A DNA stretch of 64,000 nt from Siderastrea radians (Eukaryota > Cnidaria > Anthozoa > Scleractinia > Rhizangiidae). The notes beneath the pieces were generated by a model, which saw nothing but the letters and a program-made list of their open reading frames with translations, had not been told where the DNA came from and made no database searches. Shown piece after piece: positions 9,298-19,400 of the stretch. The stretch is from positions 2,676,487-2,740,486 of the forward strand of contig OZ024896.1 in the NCBI GenBank assembly GCA_964017195.1. The letters run 5' to 3'. Numbering within the stretch: the first letter of the stretch is position 1; each line of letters starts with the position of its first letter. Both the position numbers and the translations under genes were made by a program.

Positions 9298-9858
9298 CTA
9301 TCTGTCCAATAGCTTCAAGGGACGAGGACATCCGTCCGCATAGCATAGGGCTTCCACGGGTTGGTAAACAAAATGACGATGGTAATCTTGGAGACATCGT
9401 TTGGGTAACGGAGGAGTGAAATCCACAATGGTATCATCCAAGGTTTGCATCTTGATTAAAAACCTTTCCAGATCCTCCAAGGGAACACCACGGACATAGG
9501 TTTTTAATTCGGTCAAGGCTTTCGCATAGGTGGTAAACGCAAATCGACTCATGGTCATTTTAAATCGGTATTGTTTAAAATCATTCCATCCTTTGACGAC
9601 CGTGCCCACCGCCGCCAAACACGCCACCAACGTACTGTTTTCCAAAAGGGGTCCAGCAATCATGCCTGCGGCCATCAGGAGTAACGCCATGCCATTGAAC
9701 AAGGCATTGATACACTTGAAATGATTCAACATTTTTCGATAACACCACCATTGTTGATGGTAAAAAGCATACAAGGAATCCATGCGTTGTAACAGGTCCG
9801 GGGGGAATTGAAGGCCATGATGTTTCGATCCATTCAATAACGACACGACGGTTTTCAT
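9298..9858 (-). CDS. Two-TM helical membrane protein
   Basis: The ATG at 9858 overlaps the stop of the upstream gene (ATGA). The 186-residue product has an N-terminal soluble helix region. Two adjacent hydrophobic segments follow (about 57-75, MALLLMAAGMIAGPL; about 79-93, LVACLAAVGTVV), then a ~90-residue helical domain ending near a Cys-containing tail. No signal peptide is obvious. The layout, two close TM helices plus a cytosolic helical domain, resembles SLATT-type 2TM proteins, but I see no diagnostic residue. It could equally be a virion membrane or minor capsid protein. The frame is intact. Confidence 0.6.
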   Translation of the reverse strand: MKTVVSLLNGSKHHGLQFPPDLLQRMDSLYAFYHQQWWCYRKMLNHFKCINALFNGMALLLMAAGMIAGPLLENSTLVACLAAVGTVVKGWNDFKQYRFKMTMSRFAFTTYAKALTELKTYVRGVPLEDLERFLIKMQTLDDTIVDFTPPLPKRCLQDYHRHFVYQPVEALCYADGCPRPLKLLDR

Positions 9859-10706
9859 CACGGCGAAACCCGGGACGAAGAAGTTTGTACGCTCGGTGCT
9901 CCTCCCTGTTTATAACTGGTCACAATGCTATTGGTCATGGTGACAGTGGAAATGTCACGTACTTGTGCTAATTGTTCTTGATCTTGTAACATCATCCGTA
10001 AACGTCGTTGTAAATCTGCTTGACGCAAGGTACGAGGTGGTGGACTCCCAGACGTCCAAGATCCTCGAGGGGTGGCTGGATTGGAGGCAGGTGTCAAAGG
10101 TGAAGTGGGGGTTCGTCGTCGTCGTCGTCCGCGTCGTCCACCACCCCCACCACGACGGCCATCACCACCACCACCACCACCAGCACCACCACCACCACCA
10201 CCACCACCTCCACCACCACCAGCACCACCAGCACCAGCACCACCAGCACCACTAGCACCACCACCACGTCCACCACCACCACGTCCGCCACCACGTCCCC
10301 CGCCATTACCATCACCCCCGGCACCCGCTGCTGTCCGACCACCTCTCGCTGTTCGCCAACCAGGTGGACTTCTCGGGGACTCCGGGGTGGTCTGGGGGCT
10401 ATGGAATGAGGGTGAATGTGATGCCCGACTTCCTACCCCAGCGGGGGAAGAGGCCTGTAAAGGGGGCGCGCCATCCACATCGGGCCAACCTGAGATTGTA
10501 CTGGGGGAGGGAAGGTTACTCAAAAACTCATGGAGGGCATCGGGCCGCATTTCCTCCATGGCGACGTCGAGAAGGCCTTGGTCTCCCGTCAAAAACAAAT
10601 CTTGGAAGGCCCCTGGGGACATTTGATTGGTCGTGGTCGCCCCAACGCCGGCCGGGGCCACGGTATCGTAGGCTTGCGGAGGTTGATGGTCATCATCATC
10701 GGCCAT
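9858..10706 (-). CDS. Gly/Arg-rich protein with poly-Gly tract
   Basis: The start is the ATG at 10706 (MADDDDHQPP), about 40 bp downstream of a minus-strand TATA (10745-10751). The frame extends upstream without another ATG. The product is about 282 residues. It has an acidic N-terminus, a Ser/Pro-rich middle, and a Gly/Arg/Ala tract of ~80 residues encoded by (CCA/CAC)-like trinucleotide repeats at 10160-10320. A basic RRGRRRRRRTPTSP block and a C-terminal helix (LQRRLRMMLQDQEQLAQ) follow. It ends with a YKQGGAPS motif resembling an adenain site. Probably a virion scaffold/core or fibre-like protein; the function is unassigned. Confidence 0.6.
   Translation of the reverse strand: MADDDDHQPPQAYDTVAPAGVGATTTNQMSPGAFQDLFLTGDQGLLDVAMEEMRPDALHEFLSNLPSPSTISGWPDVDGAPPLQASSPAGVGSRASHSPSFHSPQTTPESPRSPPGWRTARGGRTAAGAGGDGNGGGRGGGRGGGGRGGGASGAGGAGAGGAGGGGGGGGGGGGAGGGGGGDGRRGGGGGRRGRRRRRTPTSPLTPASNPATPRGSWTSGSPPPRTLRQADLQRRLRMMLQDQEQLAQVRDISTVTMTNSIVTSYKQGGAPSVQTSSSRVSP
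10160..10320. repeat. CAC/CCA trinucleotide-rich tract inside the Gly-rich gene
   Basis: Imperfect (CACCAC)-type repeats, GGTGGT on the coding strand, encode the poly-Gly segment. They also create long spurious open frames (poly-His and poly-Pro in other frames). Such tracts are prone to length change. Confidence 0.8.
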
Positions 10707-10744
10707 GCTCGCTCTCTTTTTCCTGTTCAAAAGAAGTGTCGTCC

Positions 10745-10751
10745 CTTTATA
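10745..10751 (-). promoter_or_regulatory. TATA box of the Gly-rich gene
   Basis: The minus strand reads TATAAAG about 39-45 bp upstream of the ATG at 10706. It supports that ATG over the non-ATG extension of the frame. The box overlaps the 3' end of the ATPase gene. Confidence 0.55.
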
Positions 10752-11400
10752 GACGTTTTTGATAGGTGCGAGTCCATCCTTCGTCTTTTAACAGGTGACT
10801 CAACAAACGTTGTTGATCGGAGGAGGCGGGGTGTAAATCCAACACTAAATACCCATACGGTCGTGTGGTGGTCTGATGAAACGTCTCCAACGTGTCTTTC
10901 CAAGTGGTAGGAAACGATTGAAGCATGACATTGCGTACCCCTAATTGATCTCGGGGGTTCTTGAACGCCACAATGTAATGGGCATTGCGGGATATACTTT
11001 TAGCATATCGACCCACGGGAAACATGTCTTGGCACAAGTACAACACGGTCACCCCTTGATGATGCGAATGTTTGGTGAATAAATCCAACACGCGTTTATC
11101 GTGACTCCCTTCATCCATTGAATCATCCAAGACGAGGACCCCATGTCCTTGAGGAAACCATTGGACCAACGCATCATGATCGGGAATCCCTTCGTGAAAC
11201 ACCGCCCCTTGATCTTGCATGCCTCGAAATCGATCTTGCCAGGCCCCATAACAATAATGCCTTTGGGTCGGTGGGGTTTCAAACAAATCTGGGTTCTCTA
11301 CCAAGAGTTTTTCCGTAAACACGGTTTTGCCACATCCCGAAGGTCCCACGACCAAAATACTGGAGGGGGTATGAAAACGAAACGGTTTCCCCGTTTGCAT
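10747..11400 (-). CDS. FtsK/HerA-type genome-packaging ATPase
   Basis: This 217-residue protein is the Polinton packaging ATPase (A32-like). It is expected to pump the genome into capsids at the portal vertex. Walker A is GPSGCGKT (19-26) and Walker B is VLVLDD (88-93). LYLCQDMF (near 120-127) has the expected spacing for the glutamine-containing sensor strand. Length and motif order fit the family and the frame is intact. It lies between the Gly-rich gene and the tRNA-like gene, with the protease next, the usual ATPase-protease-MCP neighbourhood. Confidence 0.92.
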   Translation of the reverse strand: MQTGKPFRFHTPSSILVVGPSGCGKTVFTEKLLVENPDLFETPPTQRHYCYGAWQDRFRGMQDQGAVFHEGIPDHDALVQWFPQGHGVLVLDDSMDEGSHDKRVLDLFTKHSHHQGVTVLYLCQDMFPVGRYAKSISRNAHYIVAFKNPRDQLGVRNVMLQSFPTTWKDTLETFHQTTTRPYGYLVLDLHPASSDQQRLLSHLLKDEGWTRTYQKRL

Positions 11401-11443
11401 GATGAGGACTAAATACCAAGTTAAAAAAAGGCACCTTTTTATT

Positions 11444-11524
11444 GGAGTCGGTGGGACTCGAACCCACGCACGACCTCCTATTTTTTCGGGGATCCAAAGG
11501 CTCTACCGACTGAGCTACGACTCC
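11444..11524 (-). tRNA. tRNA-like gene with irregular anticodon arm
   Basis: On the minus strand an 81-nt sequence folds as a tRNA. The acceptor GGAGTCG pairs perfectly with CGACTCC. The D-arm is GCTC/GAGC with loop AGTCGGTA, and the T-arm is GTGGG-TTCGAGT-CCCAC. Both internal Pol III boxes are near consensus (A: TAGCTCAGTCGG; B: GGTTCGAGTCC). The 32-nt middle section does not form a standard 5-bp anticodon stem with a 7-nt loop. One alignment puts CCC at 34-36 with only three paired positions, and about ten extra nucleotides remain. It may hold an intron or a long variable arm, or be a decayed tRNA. It fills the gap between the ATPase and protease genes exactly. Confidence 0.75.
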
Positions 11525-11552
11525 GACACACTTTTTTCCAACATGTTTTTAT

Positions 11553-12092
11553 TTAACAATTACATTGATGATACGGGTGACAACCGATTTGATACCATCT
11601 CGCTTCTTGACCTACAAGGAGTTGTTGAAGGCGTTGACCAGCTTGATGGCCATTGCTTACATAATCATGATCAGAAAACTCATTTAAAAACTCTTGCAAG
11701 ATCCGTCCACGGGCTTTGGCTTTCAAGTACAACAAGGCGTAATCACCACAACTCTTGCTTGAAATGGCTTGGAGGGACTTGCCATTCGTCACCACATACT
11801 TCCAATGTTGCACAATCCAATCTCGTAACGGGGTGGCTTGCACGTACGTGTCCAATGGCAAGGCATAACTATCGAGGACTTCACACACGTTTCCATCCGT
11901 CCAGACCGCTAACCAATGTTGTCCGGGTTGATCGTGCGGGTCGGTGTTCACAATGTAGCCTTGCGAAGTGGTCTTGCGAGGACTCTTGGGTAACCGATCA
12001 CAGGCCACCGTTCCGTAAAACACAGGTTTCAATTGGGGGTCGTCTCGGGCTAAATAATCCAATTGCACATTATTCAAGGCCACGTGTTCCAT
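11553..12092 (-). CDS. Adenain-type cysteine protease (maturation protease)
   Basis: This 179-residue protein processes capsid and core precursors in Polintons and adenoviruses. The catalytic triad is readable: His in GQHWLAVW (H59), Asp in EVLDSYALPL (D74) and Cys in SSKSCGDYALLYL (C115). Likely oxyanion residues lie near Q/S108-114. Length is close to the family norm (about 180-205). It starts at ATG 12092, and the MCP stop lies about 20 bp upstream at 12111-12113. Many candidate substrates with GG motifs are encoded nearby. The frame is intact. Confidence 0.92.
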   Translation of the reverse strand: MEHVALNNVQLDYLARDDPQLKPVFYGTVACDRLPKSPRKTTSQGYIVNTDPHDQPGQHWLAVWTDGNVCEVLDSYALPLDTYVQATPLRDWIVQHWKYVVTNGKSLQAISSKSCGDYALLYLKAKARGRILQEFLNEFSDHDYVSNGHQAGQRLQQLLVGQEARWYQIGCHPYHQCNC

Positions 12093-12110
12093 CTTCAGTG
12101 TTGATAAATG

Positions 12111-13070
12111 TTACAACACGGCTTCGTTCTTGTCAATCTCCAGCAAGTTCTCAAATTCCCCATACACTAGTACGGTTATATTGGTACCGGGTTGGGCTCC
12201 AAATTCCAAGACGAGTTGTAAATCTCCCGTTTGCTTGGGATTGAGGGTTTGACTGTCAGCACATCCATTGGCTACATTGTCAAACATGTACAAGGTACAA
12301 TTTTTATCTTGGCCCCAATCCAGCAGTTCCACCATATTGCCTTTCTTTTTACACCAAGCGCCACTGGCTTGCAGAAAACGGAAGTAGCCTAGATTATCTC
12401 GGCTGCCATTGTTGCGCACTAAGTGCAGGGTTTCATAAGGGTACTCTTCTCCTTTCACAATCTGTTTAATGGAAGTCAGACCAAATGTCTGGAAGCAGAA
12501 AGGATCTCGGGTCACATCTCCATTGAAGGCTCGGCTGTCCAACAACCCCACAATCAATCGGTCAGGTATTCTGTTTTGAAACAGGTTGGGGATGTCAAAG
12601 CGGGTCAGGTTGCCTTGCATGCTGAAGGTCCGGATTTCACTACGGACGGTCGGGTAGGAGGCGATTTTTTCTTCATTGTGTCTTTGGGAAGACAAACTCA
12701 TGTAGATAGCGTCATTCAAACGCAGTTGACATAGATGAAACCGTAGTTTGACATCGCCTTCCATCAATCGGCCTGCCAGAGCCACTCCATTGAAAAACAG
12801 GTTCGGACCATTGAAATGAAATTTCATCTTGATTTCTATGCCAGGCACCAACAGTTTGCCGGTGTGAAACACTTCCAAGTGTGGGGTAAACACCAGACTG
12901 TGGGTAAGACCTCCTGCATACTTCTCCACTTCAGTTACCATCGCGGCCAACGCCCCTTTGTGATTGGCACTGAGATCCAGGTAGTTTTGATGCGGGGTGG
13001 TACTGTCTGTGTTGTTGTTGGTCCATTGGGGTGGGAAATCCACTTGATTGAACCATCCTTGGGGTCCTAA
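12111..13070 (-). pseudogene. Major capsid protein, C-terminal half
   Basis: This is the double-jelly-roll MCP fragment lacking its N-terminus. Recognisable virion features include GPQGWFNQVDFP at the start, LVFTPHLEVFHTGKLLVPGIEI, NGVALAGRLMEGDVKLRFHLCQLRLN and a C-terminal LVYGEFENLLEID. The frame extends a few codons past 13070 into inserted DNA (a GTG/ATG-type start there is incidental). The missing N-terminal jelly roll lies at 33258-33678 in the same orientation, interrupted at the corresponding point of the fold. The gene was therefore split by the ~20-kb insertion and cannot yield a whole MCP. Confidence 0.9.
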
Positions 13071-13082
13071 CATCACGAGCCA

Positions 13083-13462
13083 CAAGCAAACGGAAGTTCA
13101 AATATTCGAGAAGGCTCGTTGCTATGGCGTGACGTCATAATCCGGCTAAGTTTCCATCATCGCGTTGACAGCTTGTAGAAAATTGCTTTTGTAATGCTTT
13201 ATATTTTGTACAAACTCCGTTCCTGCTGTGTACGTGTACGGTGAAACCTGTTTATTTTGAGGAGTTGGAGCGGCCTTTTGACATTTCGAGATTGGATTTC
13301 ATATAAAATATGCGCAGGCAAAAAGCGGGAAAGCTCAGTTTCCCGTGGTCGAGTGCAGCTATGGAGGCCTTCGAACTTCGAAGAGCTGAATTGCTGCATT
13401 CTACTGCTACACTCGCATCAAGGCAATGATTTGTCCTTAATGCAAAGATATGTAGCATAAAG
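13083..13462. other. 5' leader of the inserted element
   Basis: Non-coding. It includes GTGACGTCATAA (CRE-like, 13130-13142) about 330 bp ahead of the first open frame, which could belong to a promoter. Nothing else is recognised. Confidence 0.35.
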
Positions 13463-16400
13463 GTGGGCAAATTTCTTTCAACTAGCCCGTTAGTGGCAAT
13501 TTTCCCGAGCGAATTTTCCACGGTCCAGCTCACGGATTTGAAAAATGGCGGGAGTTTGGACCGACGATGTTTACAGGAAAACAGAGTGGCCATCGCCTCA
13601 TTATTTGGAGTTGTTGCTGCTATCCTCCGACAGAAATTTAAAGAAGGAGAAGAAGCCAAGTATATTTGGCTTATTGATGCCATCAATTCCCTTAGCATCG
13701 GAACGGAGCCTGACGAGATCCGTGCAGCGTCGAGCGACATCTTTCGCGAGGAGCTGAAAGCTGCGTCTGATGCCACAACAGATGTTGAAAAGAAAAACGA
13801 TCAACTAAAAGCTGATCTCGATCGAGCATGGGAGCAACTGGAATCTCTCTCTAAAGATATACAAAATTTCAGCCGAAAACAAACACCAGACGGAAACGAG
13901 ATGAAGCCAAAGCAGGAGAAGGAGGAGGAGATCACCGAGGATGTGTGGGCCTCGATCAGCGATGTTTGCGACAAATTTCACGTCCATCTCGCTGATTTGA
14001 TCGCTGGTGAGGTCCACAATCCTGATGTAGCGCGATTGCTCAGCGACATCGCTGAAAAAGTCACAAACAAGAGCAGTCCACTGCAAGCGTTGGAGACCAT
14101 GCTGGGGGACAGTACCCCCAGTTTTTTCAATCTCTTAGGGTACCAGACTGGACCCTATTGTACTTCAAGCTACAGTCCAGGGTCCCCGACCAAGCGTGGC
14201 AAACTTTGCTTAGCCTTACCAAGTTAGGACGAACCGGCGTAAGTCATACTGTTGATTTTTTATTTAGATTAGAAAAAAGTGTTCTTGCTTTTTTACTTTG
14301 TTGTGTAGGTGGGTTAAGTGGTAAATCACAACTTCATTGTTCTTAGCTGACAAAATTTAACATTAGTTAAGATTAATTTTCGAGAAAGAAAATTTGTATT
14401 AAATGGCAGCTTTTGGTTTTATATTTATGATCACTTTCCATGGCCACATTAAGAATAATTTTCAGTTTGTTTTTATCCTTATCCTTATTCTATTTGTGTT
14501 TTTCTACTTTTGGTAATTGTAGTAGCTGGGGTTTAAAAGACACCTTTTTGGCATCAGATGATAAAAGAGGCCATATTTGAGAGGCCCTGTTAGGGGGGGG
14601 GGGGGTCTGAATAATCCATATTCCTGGGTAAATTTTGAAAATAATCCGTATCCCAATTTTGTAAACAAATATATCCCTAAAATAAAATTTTAAAACAATC
14701 TATATATAGTAACCCCTAATTACCATTTCGTGTCACATAAATATTGATAAATAGACTTAGTTACCGTATGTCAGGTATGTCAGGGGTTGTATTTCCATAC
14801 CCCTGACGAAATGTAGGGGTGGTTCCTGAGGCTGTGTTGTTAAAAACAGTGACGGGCCTGCACGACTTTTGTGCGCTTGTTTTAGCCTTTTAAAATGACC
14901 TTAAAATTTAAGCCAGTGGTTGTAACTGCAGTTTTGATTAGTGTTATTTAAAGTCTTGATCCACTTTTTAGTGTTAAAAAGAATTACAGGCCCGTACGAC
15001 TCCTACGCACGTGTTTTTGCCTTTCTAGAGTTTTGCTCTCATGAGCAAAGCTCATTAAGCAATGATTGCTGTTTTATAAAATGCCAGCTGTTCATGAGTA
15101 TTGGTTCTACGTTTGGCACTGCCGAGTAATATTGCATTACAAAGGGCTGAGTGAAGATTTTCTTGCTTTGTTTTTGCACCGACTCAGTTTTAAATCTTTC
15201 GCCTTTGTATTCATGCAGTAGTGTCAAAGAACTTTGTCTCTGTTTCGGATACTTCAGTTGCAAGCTTGATAGTTTGATGTTGTTTGTTAAAAACTGAACT
15301 GTGTAATCTGTTCTCTGGCTGTGTCCCAGAGGGAGAAGATGTCACCAATGAATAGTTTCCAGACAAGCTGTTTTAAAGTGCTTTTCTACCTTAACCATGA
15401 AAATATTTGAGGGGAGCAGGGATGGTGCAGCGGTGAGAGGGTTCGCCTCCCACCAGTGTGGCCCGGGTCCGATTGCTGGTCCCGGTGTCATAATTATGTG
15501 GGTTGAGTTTGTTGTCGGGTCTCGTCCGAGAGGTTTTTCTCTGGGTACTCCGGATTTCCCCAGACCTGCTCTCCTCAAAAACCAACACTTCCAAATTCCA
15601 ATTAGATCTGGAGCGCACGAACATGTCTTAACGAGGTCAGTGCACATGAAGTACGTATTCCCTGTCTAAGGACACTATATGACAAATAAAATGCAATCCC
15701 ACTGTAACATCTGAAAATTGTCTCAAAATGTACCAGATTGCATCTCAGCGCATATTCATTTCAAAAATTTCCGGGGGGGACATGCCCCTAAAACCCTAGC
15801 AGGGCCTCATTTGAATCACATTGTTCTGTTGATCGAGTAATAAAACCACCCCGTCCTCCTAACAGTTGCTCATTAAGCAATTGATGCCATATAGTTCCAT
15901 CAATTTATCTGGCATTTTGCTGTTTGGATATGATGATATGCAGACATCACATCTAATAGCATTTTTAATTCTATTTGTCTGTGTAGGCTAAAACTGACGT
16001 CCCAATCCTTATGAACAAAAATCAAATAAAGGCGCTGCGCCAGATGATTTTTGGTGTAATAAAGAAAGCTATGGGCATCAGGCCCTTACCAGATGGAGCG
16101 CCACGTGGCTTCCAGGTGAACCTTTCTGCAGCGGTGGCTTGGGCTGCAAGAGAAGCCAGGTTGCACCACCCTGACAAGCAGACTCTTGAGGTCAACCTTA
16201 AGCTTGATGGCAGACCATTTTTTGGTATGTTTAACAATAGTTTTTCTTAATACATTCAAGATTTCAGGTCAACATATACTAGTTTCAGCTGTTGCTGAAG
16301 AGTCAATGCAACATTCTTGAGAAGTTCTTTATGAATGTTTGCCATTGTTACCTGGACTATTGGTGTCATCGCAGCATAATGTGCATTGCATTTGGCTACA

Positions 16401-19400
16401 GAAGGACTTAGTTTCCTAGTATGTAATTCTGAGTTGCTGTGAGAATTTTTCCCCTGTCTGCAGATTTTACATGCTTCAGCTAAATAATCATCCAACAATA
16501 CTCATGACATTTAAGGCTCACACTGCTTAGCTCACCATTGTAAGGTTAATAGACATCATCAATACATCATGAACAATCAGTATAACATCAGTTATAAAAA
16601 CTGTTTTTTAATTTTTGTTTAAAAACTTGTCACCAAAAGACTATCTCTCTCTTGATATAGTACAGAAATATCAGTATGCATCTAAATGTACATCATGTGT
16701 TTCTGTGCTTTCACAGGTAGGCAACAGGTAATGTTTGGGATTGTGCCTATCAATGTCCATCATGCTTCGAGTGAAAGCTGTAAGAGCGTTTACCCAATAG
16801 CAATTGCTAACTGCAAAGAAAACAGGTGAGAATCATCTGGACTTTCAAGCCAGTCAACATATCTCTTATTAAAAACACTGCATTATTTTATATTAGAAGC
16901 CAGCCCTCTGTAATTCTGTTGAAATAAATTTCTAGTAAGTTACCTCATGCCCATAAGGCAAAATTAATGAAAAGGGTGAGTTGTAACAAGTTCTTATTAA
17001 TTTCACAATGTCACATTTTTTCTATAGGGAAAATGTTGAAGCCCTTATTAAAGATATTAATCACCAAAAGAATGCCATTAAGAAAAATGGAATAATGGTT
17101 GATGGACAACACTTTAAAGTTAAATTTACAGGTAATTTGCATCTTCCATTTGATGACTCTTTGTAGTCAAACACCTGGGATGCATGTTTGTTAAGTTTTT
17201 AATGTGTAAGTAAATATGACATGTATTTTCTTATTCTGCTTTTCTTTGGGAAGCCACTTTGACTCAAAGGAAAAAATGTAAAAGACTCTAATAGAAGAAT
17301 GACAAAACAGCACATTATTGTGTAATAATGTTTTTATGTTACTTGTCTTGAATTAAGTCTAGACTTGGCAATGTTAGAAAATATCAAAGAAAGTAAAGTT
17401 TAATATAAAAATCCACCATTTTAGATCTAGTTATATGGGATATGGCTGTTTAAACTTCAAACTTGACATTTATCAGTTACCTTCTTGTCTTTTTTTGTGA
17501 CAGTTACTCTTGATTACACAGCCTTAATAATGCTTCTCAAACGAAAAGATGGTAATGTTGACGGAAATATTGATGAACTTTGTAAACGGGGATTGGACAC
17601 GGAATGCTGTGTATTCTGCAAAGTTATCAGGGTAGGTTATCTCTACAGTTGCTATATGTGTTGTTGTTGCTCAAAATGAAATCCTGGTTAAAATGATTTC
17701 AACCAAGTTTGATTATCAATTTCCTTTGTCTCCTAACCCTGTTCATTCATGATTATGAATAATTAGGGTTAGGAGACTAAGGAGAATGAGAATCAAACTA
17801 GGTTGAAATCGTATTAATCTGATCAAATTTCATTTTGAGCTACAACATTTGCATGTATTATAAATTCTGTAATATAACCCTAAACTGTCGAGTTATTTGT
17901 GATGCAAGTTATTTGTAATCAATGAGCGGGAGCTTAAGTTGCATTCATTTGATTTTACAGAATGGCATCAAATAGTTGTCCATAAAGAGTACATATTTTG
18001 TGATTGGTGAACAGTGATTAGCTGCAAATGTTAGTGAAATTTATTTAAACCCAATTTATTCAGTATCAAGTTCTACATGCACTTTATTTTTAGGGATGTG
18101 CCTGTCCTGGTGTTCCTCGTGGGGAAGCCTGTGCTGAGTGTTTCCTTAAGAGCAAAGCAAATATTGGGGGGTAGGTAACCCTGCATTTTATCTTTTGTAT
18201 GGGCATAATAATTAACATACCCCACCCCTTCTTCTCTAAGTTCTGCAAGTCAAAATTACTTAGTATGGACATAATGACAGTTCAACAATACTGCCCATCC
18301 CTTTATGCCCATTACACAACAACCAGAGACAAAGAAACACCTGTATTGTTCAATGTCCGTCTCGCCAAGCAGTAAATGCAAAACTTGTAGGACCAAGCGT
18401 AAGAATGTGCAACTTGCAGCACTTCACTTTCTATTAAAAAGCATTTGTTTAAATCTCACATTGGGACACTTAAGTTTCTGCTTGCCAGTTTCTAGCAGAA
18501 ACTGATCAGTAGGCTTGGGTTAAGGTAGAAACTGAATTTCACCTTTTTGTATATCTGTTTCAGATGGAAGGGGTTAAGAGATGACTTGCTCTTTCTCCTA
18601 GAGGAGGAGCTATGTGATGTGAATTTATGCGCTCTGCATTGTGAGCTTAGGAACACTGAGCAGTTGCTAAGTTCACTTGGCATGTTTGCATATGAATGTG
18701 GAAGTTTTAAGGACTGCAATGCTGTTTTAGCTGAATATGGACCAGACAGTATGAAGGAGAGGGACAGAATCGTAGTTAAGACAAAACCAGGGCAAGAAAG
18801 TGCTATTGAGAGGCATAACATTCAAGTAGTATCATTTTCAGGTACATGTTTCTTTATTTGTTATTTTTGGAAAAGGTTCTAACAACATCAATAGATCATA
18901 TAATTACAGCTAATTAGTTATCCAGGCAGTGAAAGATTGTGCATGACTTTCAAGGAGATTTTTCTTTTTTTAATTTCTTACGAGCGGTTGTCTATCTAAT
19001 CCACAAAAAATAACCTTGGTCACCAAGCCAATACTATTGTTGACAACCCTTAACCATAAAACAGATTAAATATTTGTAAAACATATTAATCAGACAATTT
19101 GTTTACTTCTCAGGATCAACGGAACGTAGGTTTCTCGACAACATTGATGAGATTGTGACTCGGTCACTGCCAGTGGAAAACCTGAAGTCATTCTTCAAGA
19201 TGTTGCTGAAACATATCTCTTCAATCAGGTTACATTTTGTGAGGAAATGGTTCAGGTACACTCAAGTTATCATAGACTTCCAACAACAGAGGACTTTGCT
19301 ATAAAAATTAGAGTAACTAGCAGCATACCATTGAAATTTGTAGGTTTGTGCACCCACTGGAGTAACACAGTCAACACTGATTTATTTTGGAGATATACAT

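Larger units (their letters stand above)
4028..13070 (-). mobile_element. Polinton/Maverick (adintovirus-like), left part
   Basis: The part carries the hallmark Polinton gene set: type-B polymerase exonuclease region, packaging ATPase, adenain-type protease and MCP C-terminal half, plus several small virion-type proteins. Nearly all genes are on the minus strand, tightly packed or overlapping, intronless and more GC-rich than the flanks. With the part at 33258-41958 it sums to about 17.7 kb, within the usual 15-20 kb of Polintons. Stops and frameshifts in several genes show it is a degenerate copy. Its outer end at about 4028 falls inside the polymerase gene, so this side is truncated rather than ending in a terminal repeat. 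Confidence 0.92.

Noticed and set aside
10072..10626. Long Pro/His-rich ORFs on the plus strand
   Set aside because: Shadow frames of the trinucleotide repeat inside the Gly-rich minus-strand gene.
13545..13757. Alternative plus-strand ORF starting MAGVWTDD with a good Kozak context
   Set aside because: The overlapping 13463 frame has better protein-like composition and continues into coiled-coil sequence. The start of the gene remains uncertain.
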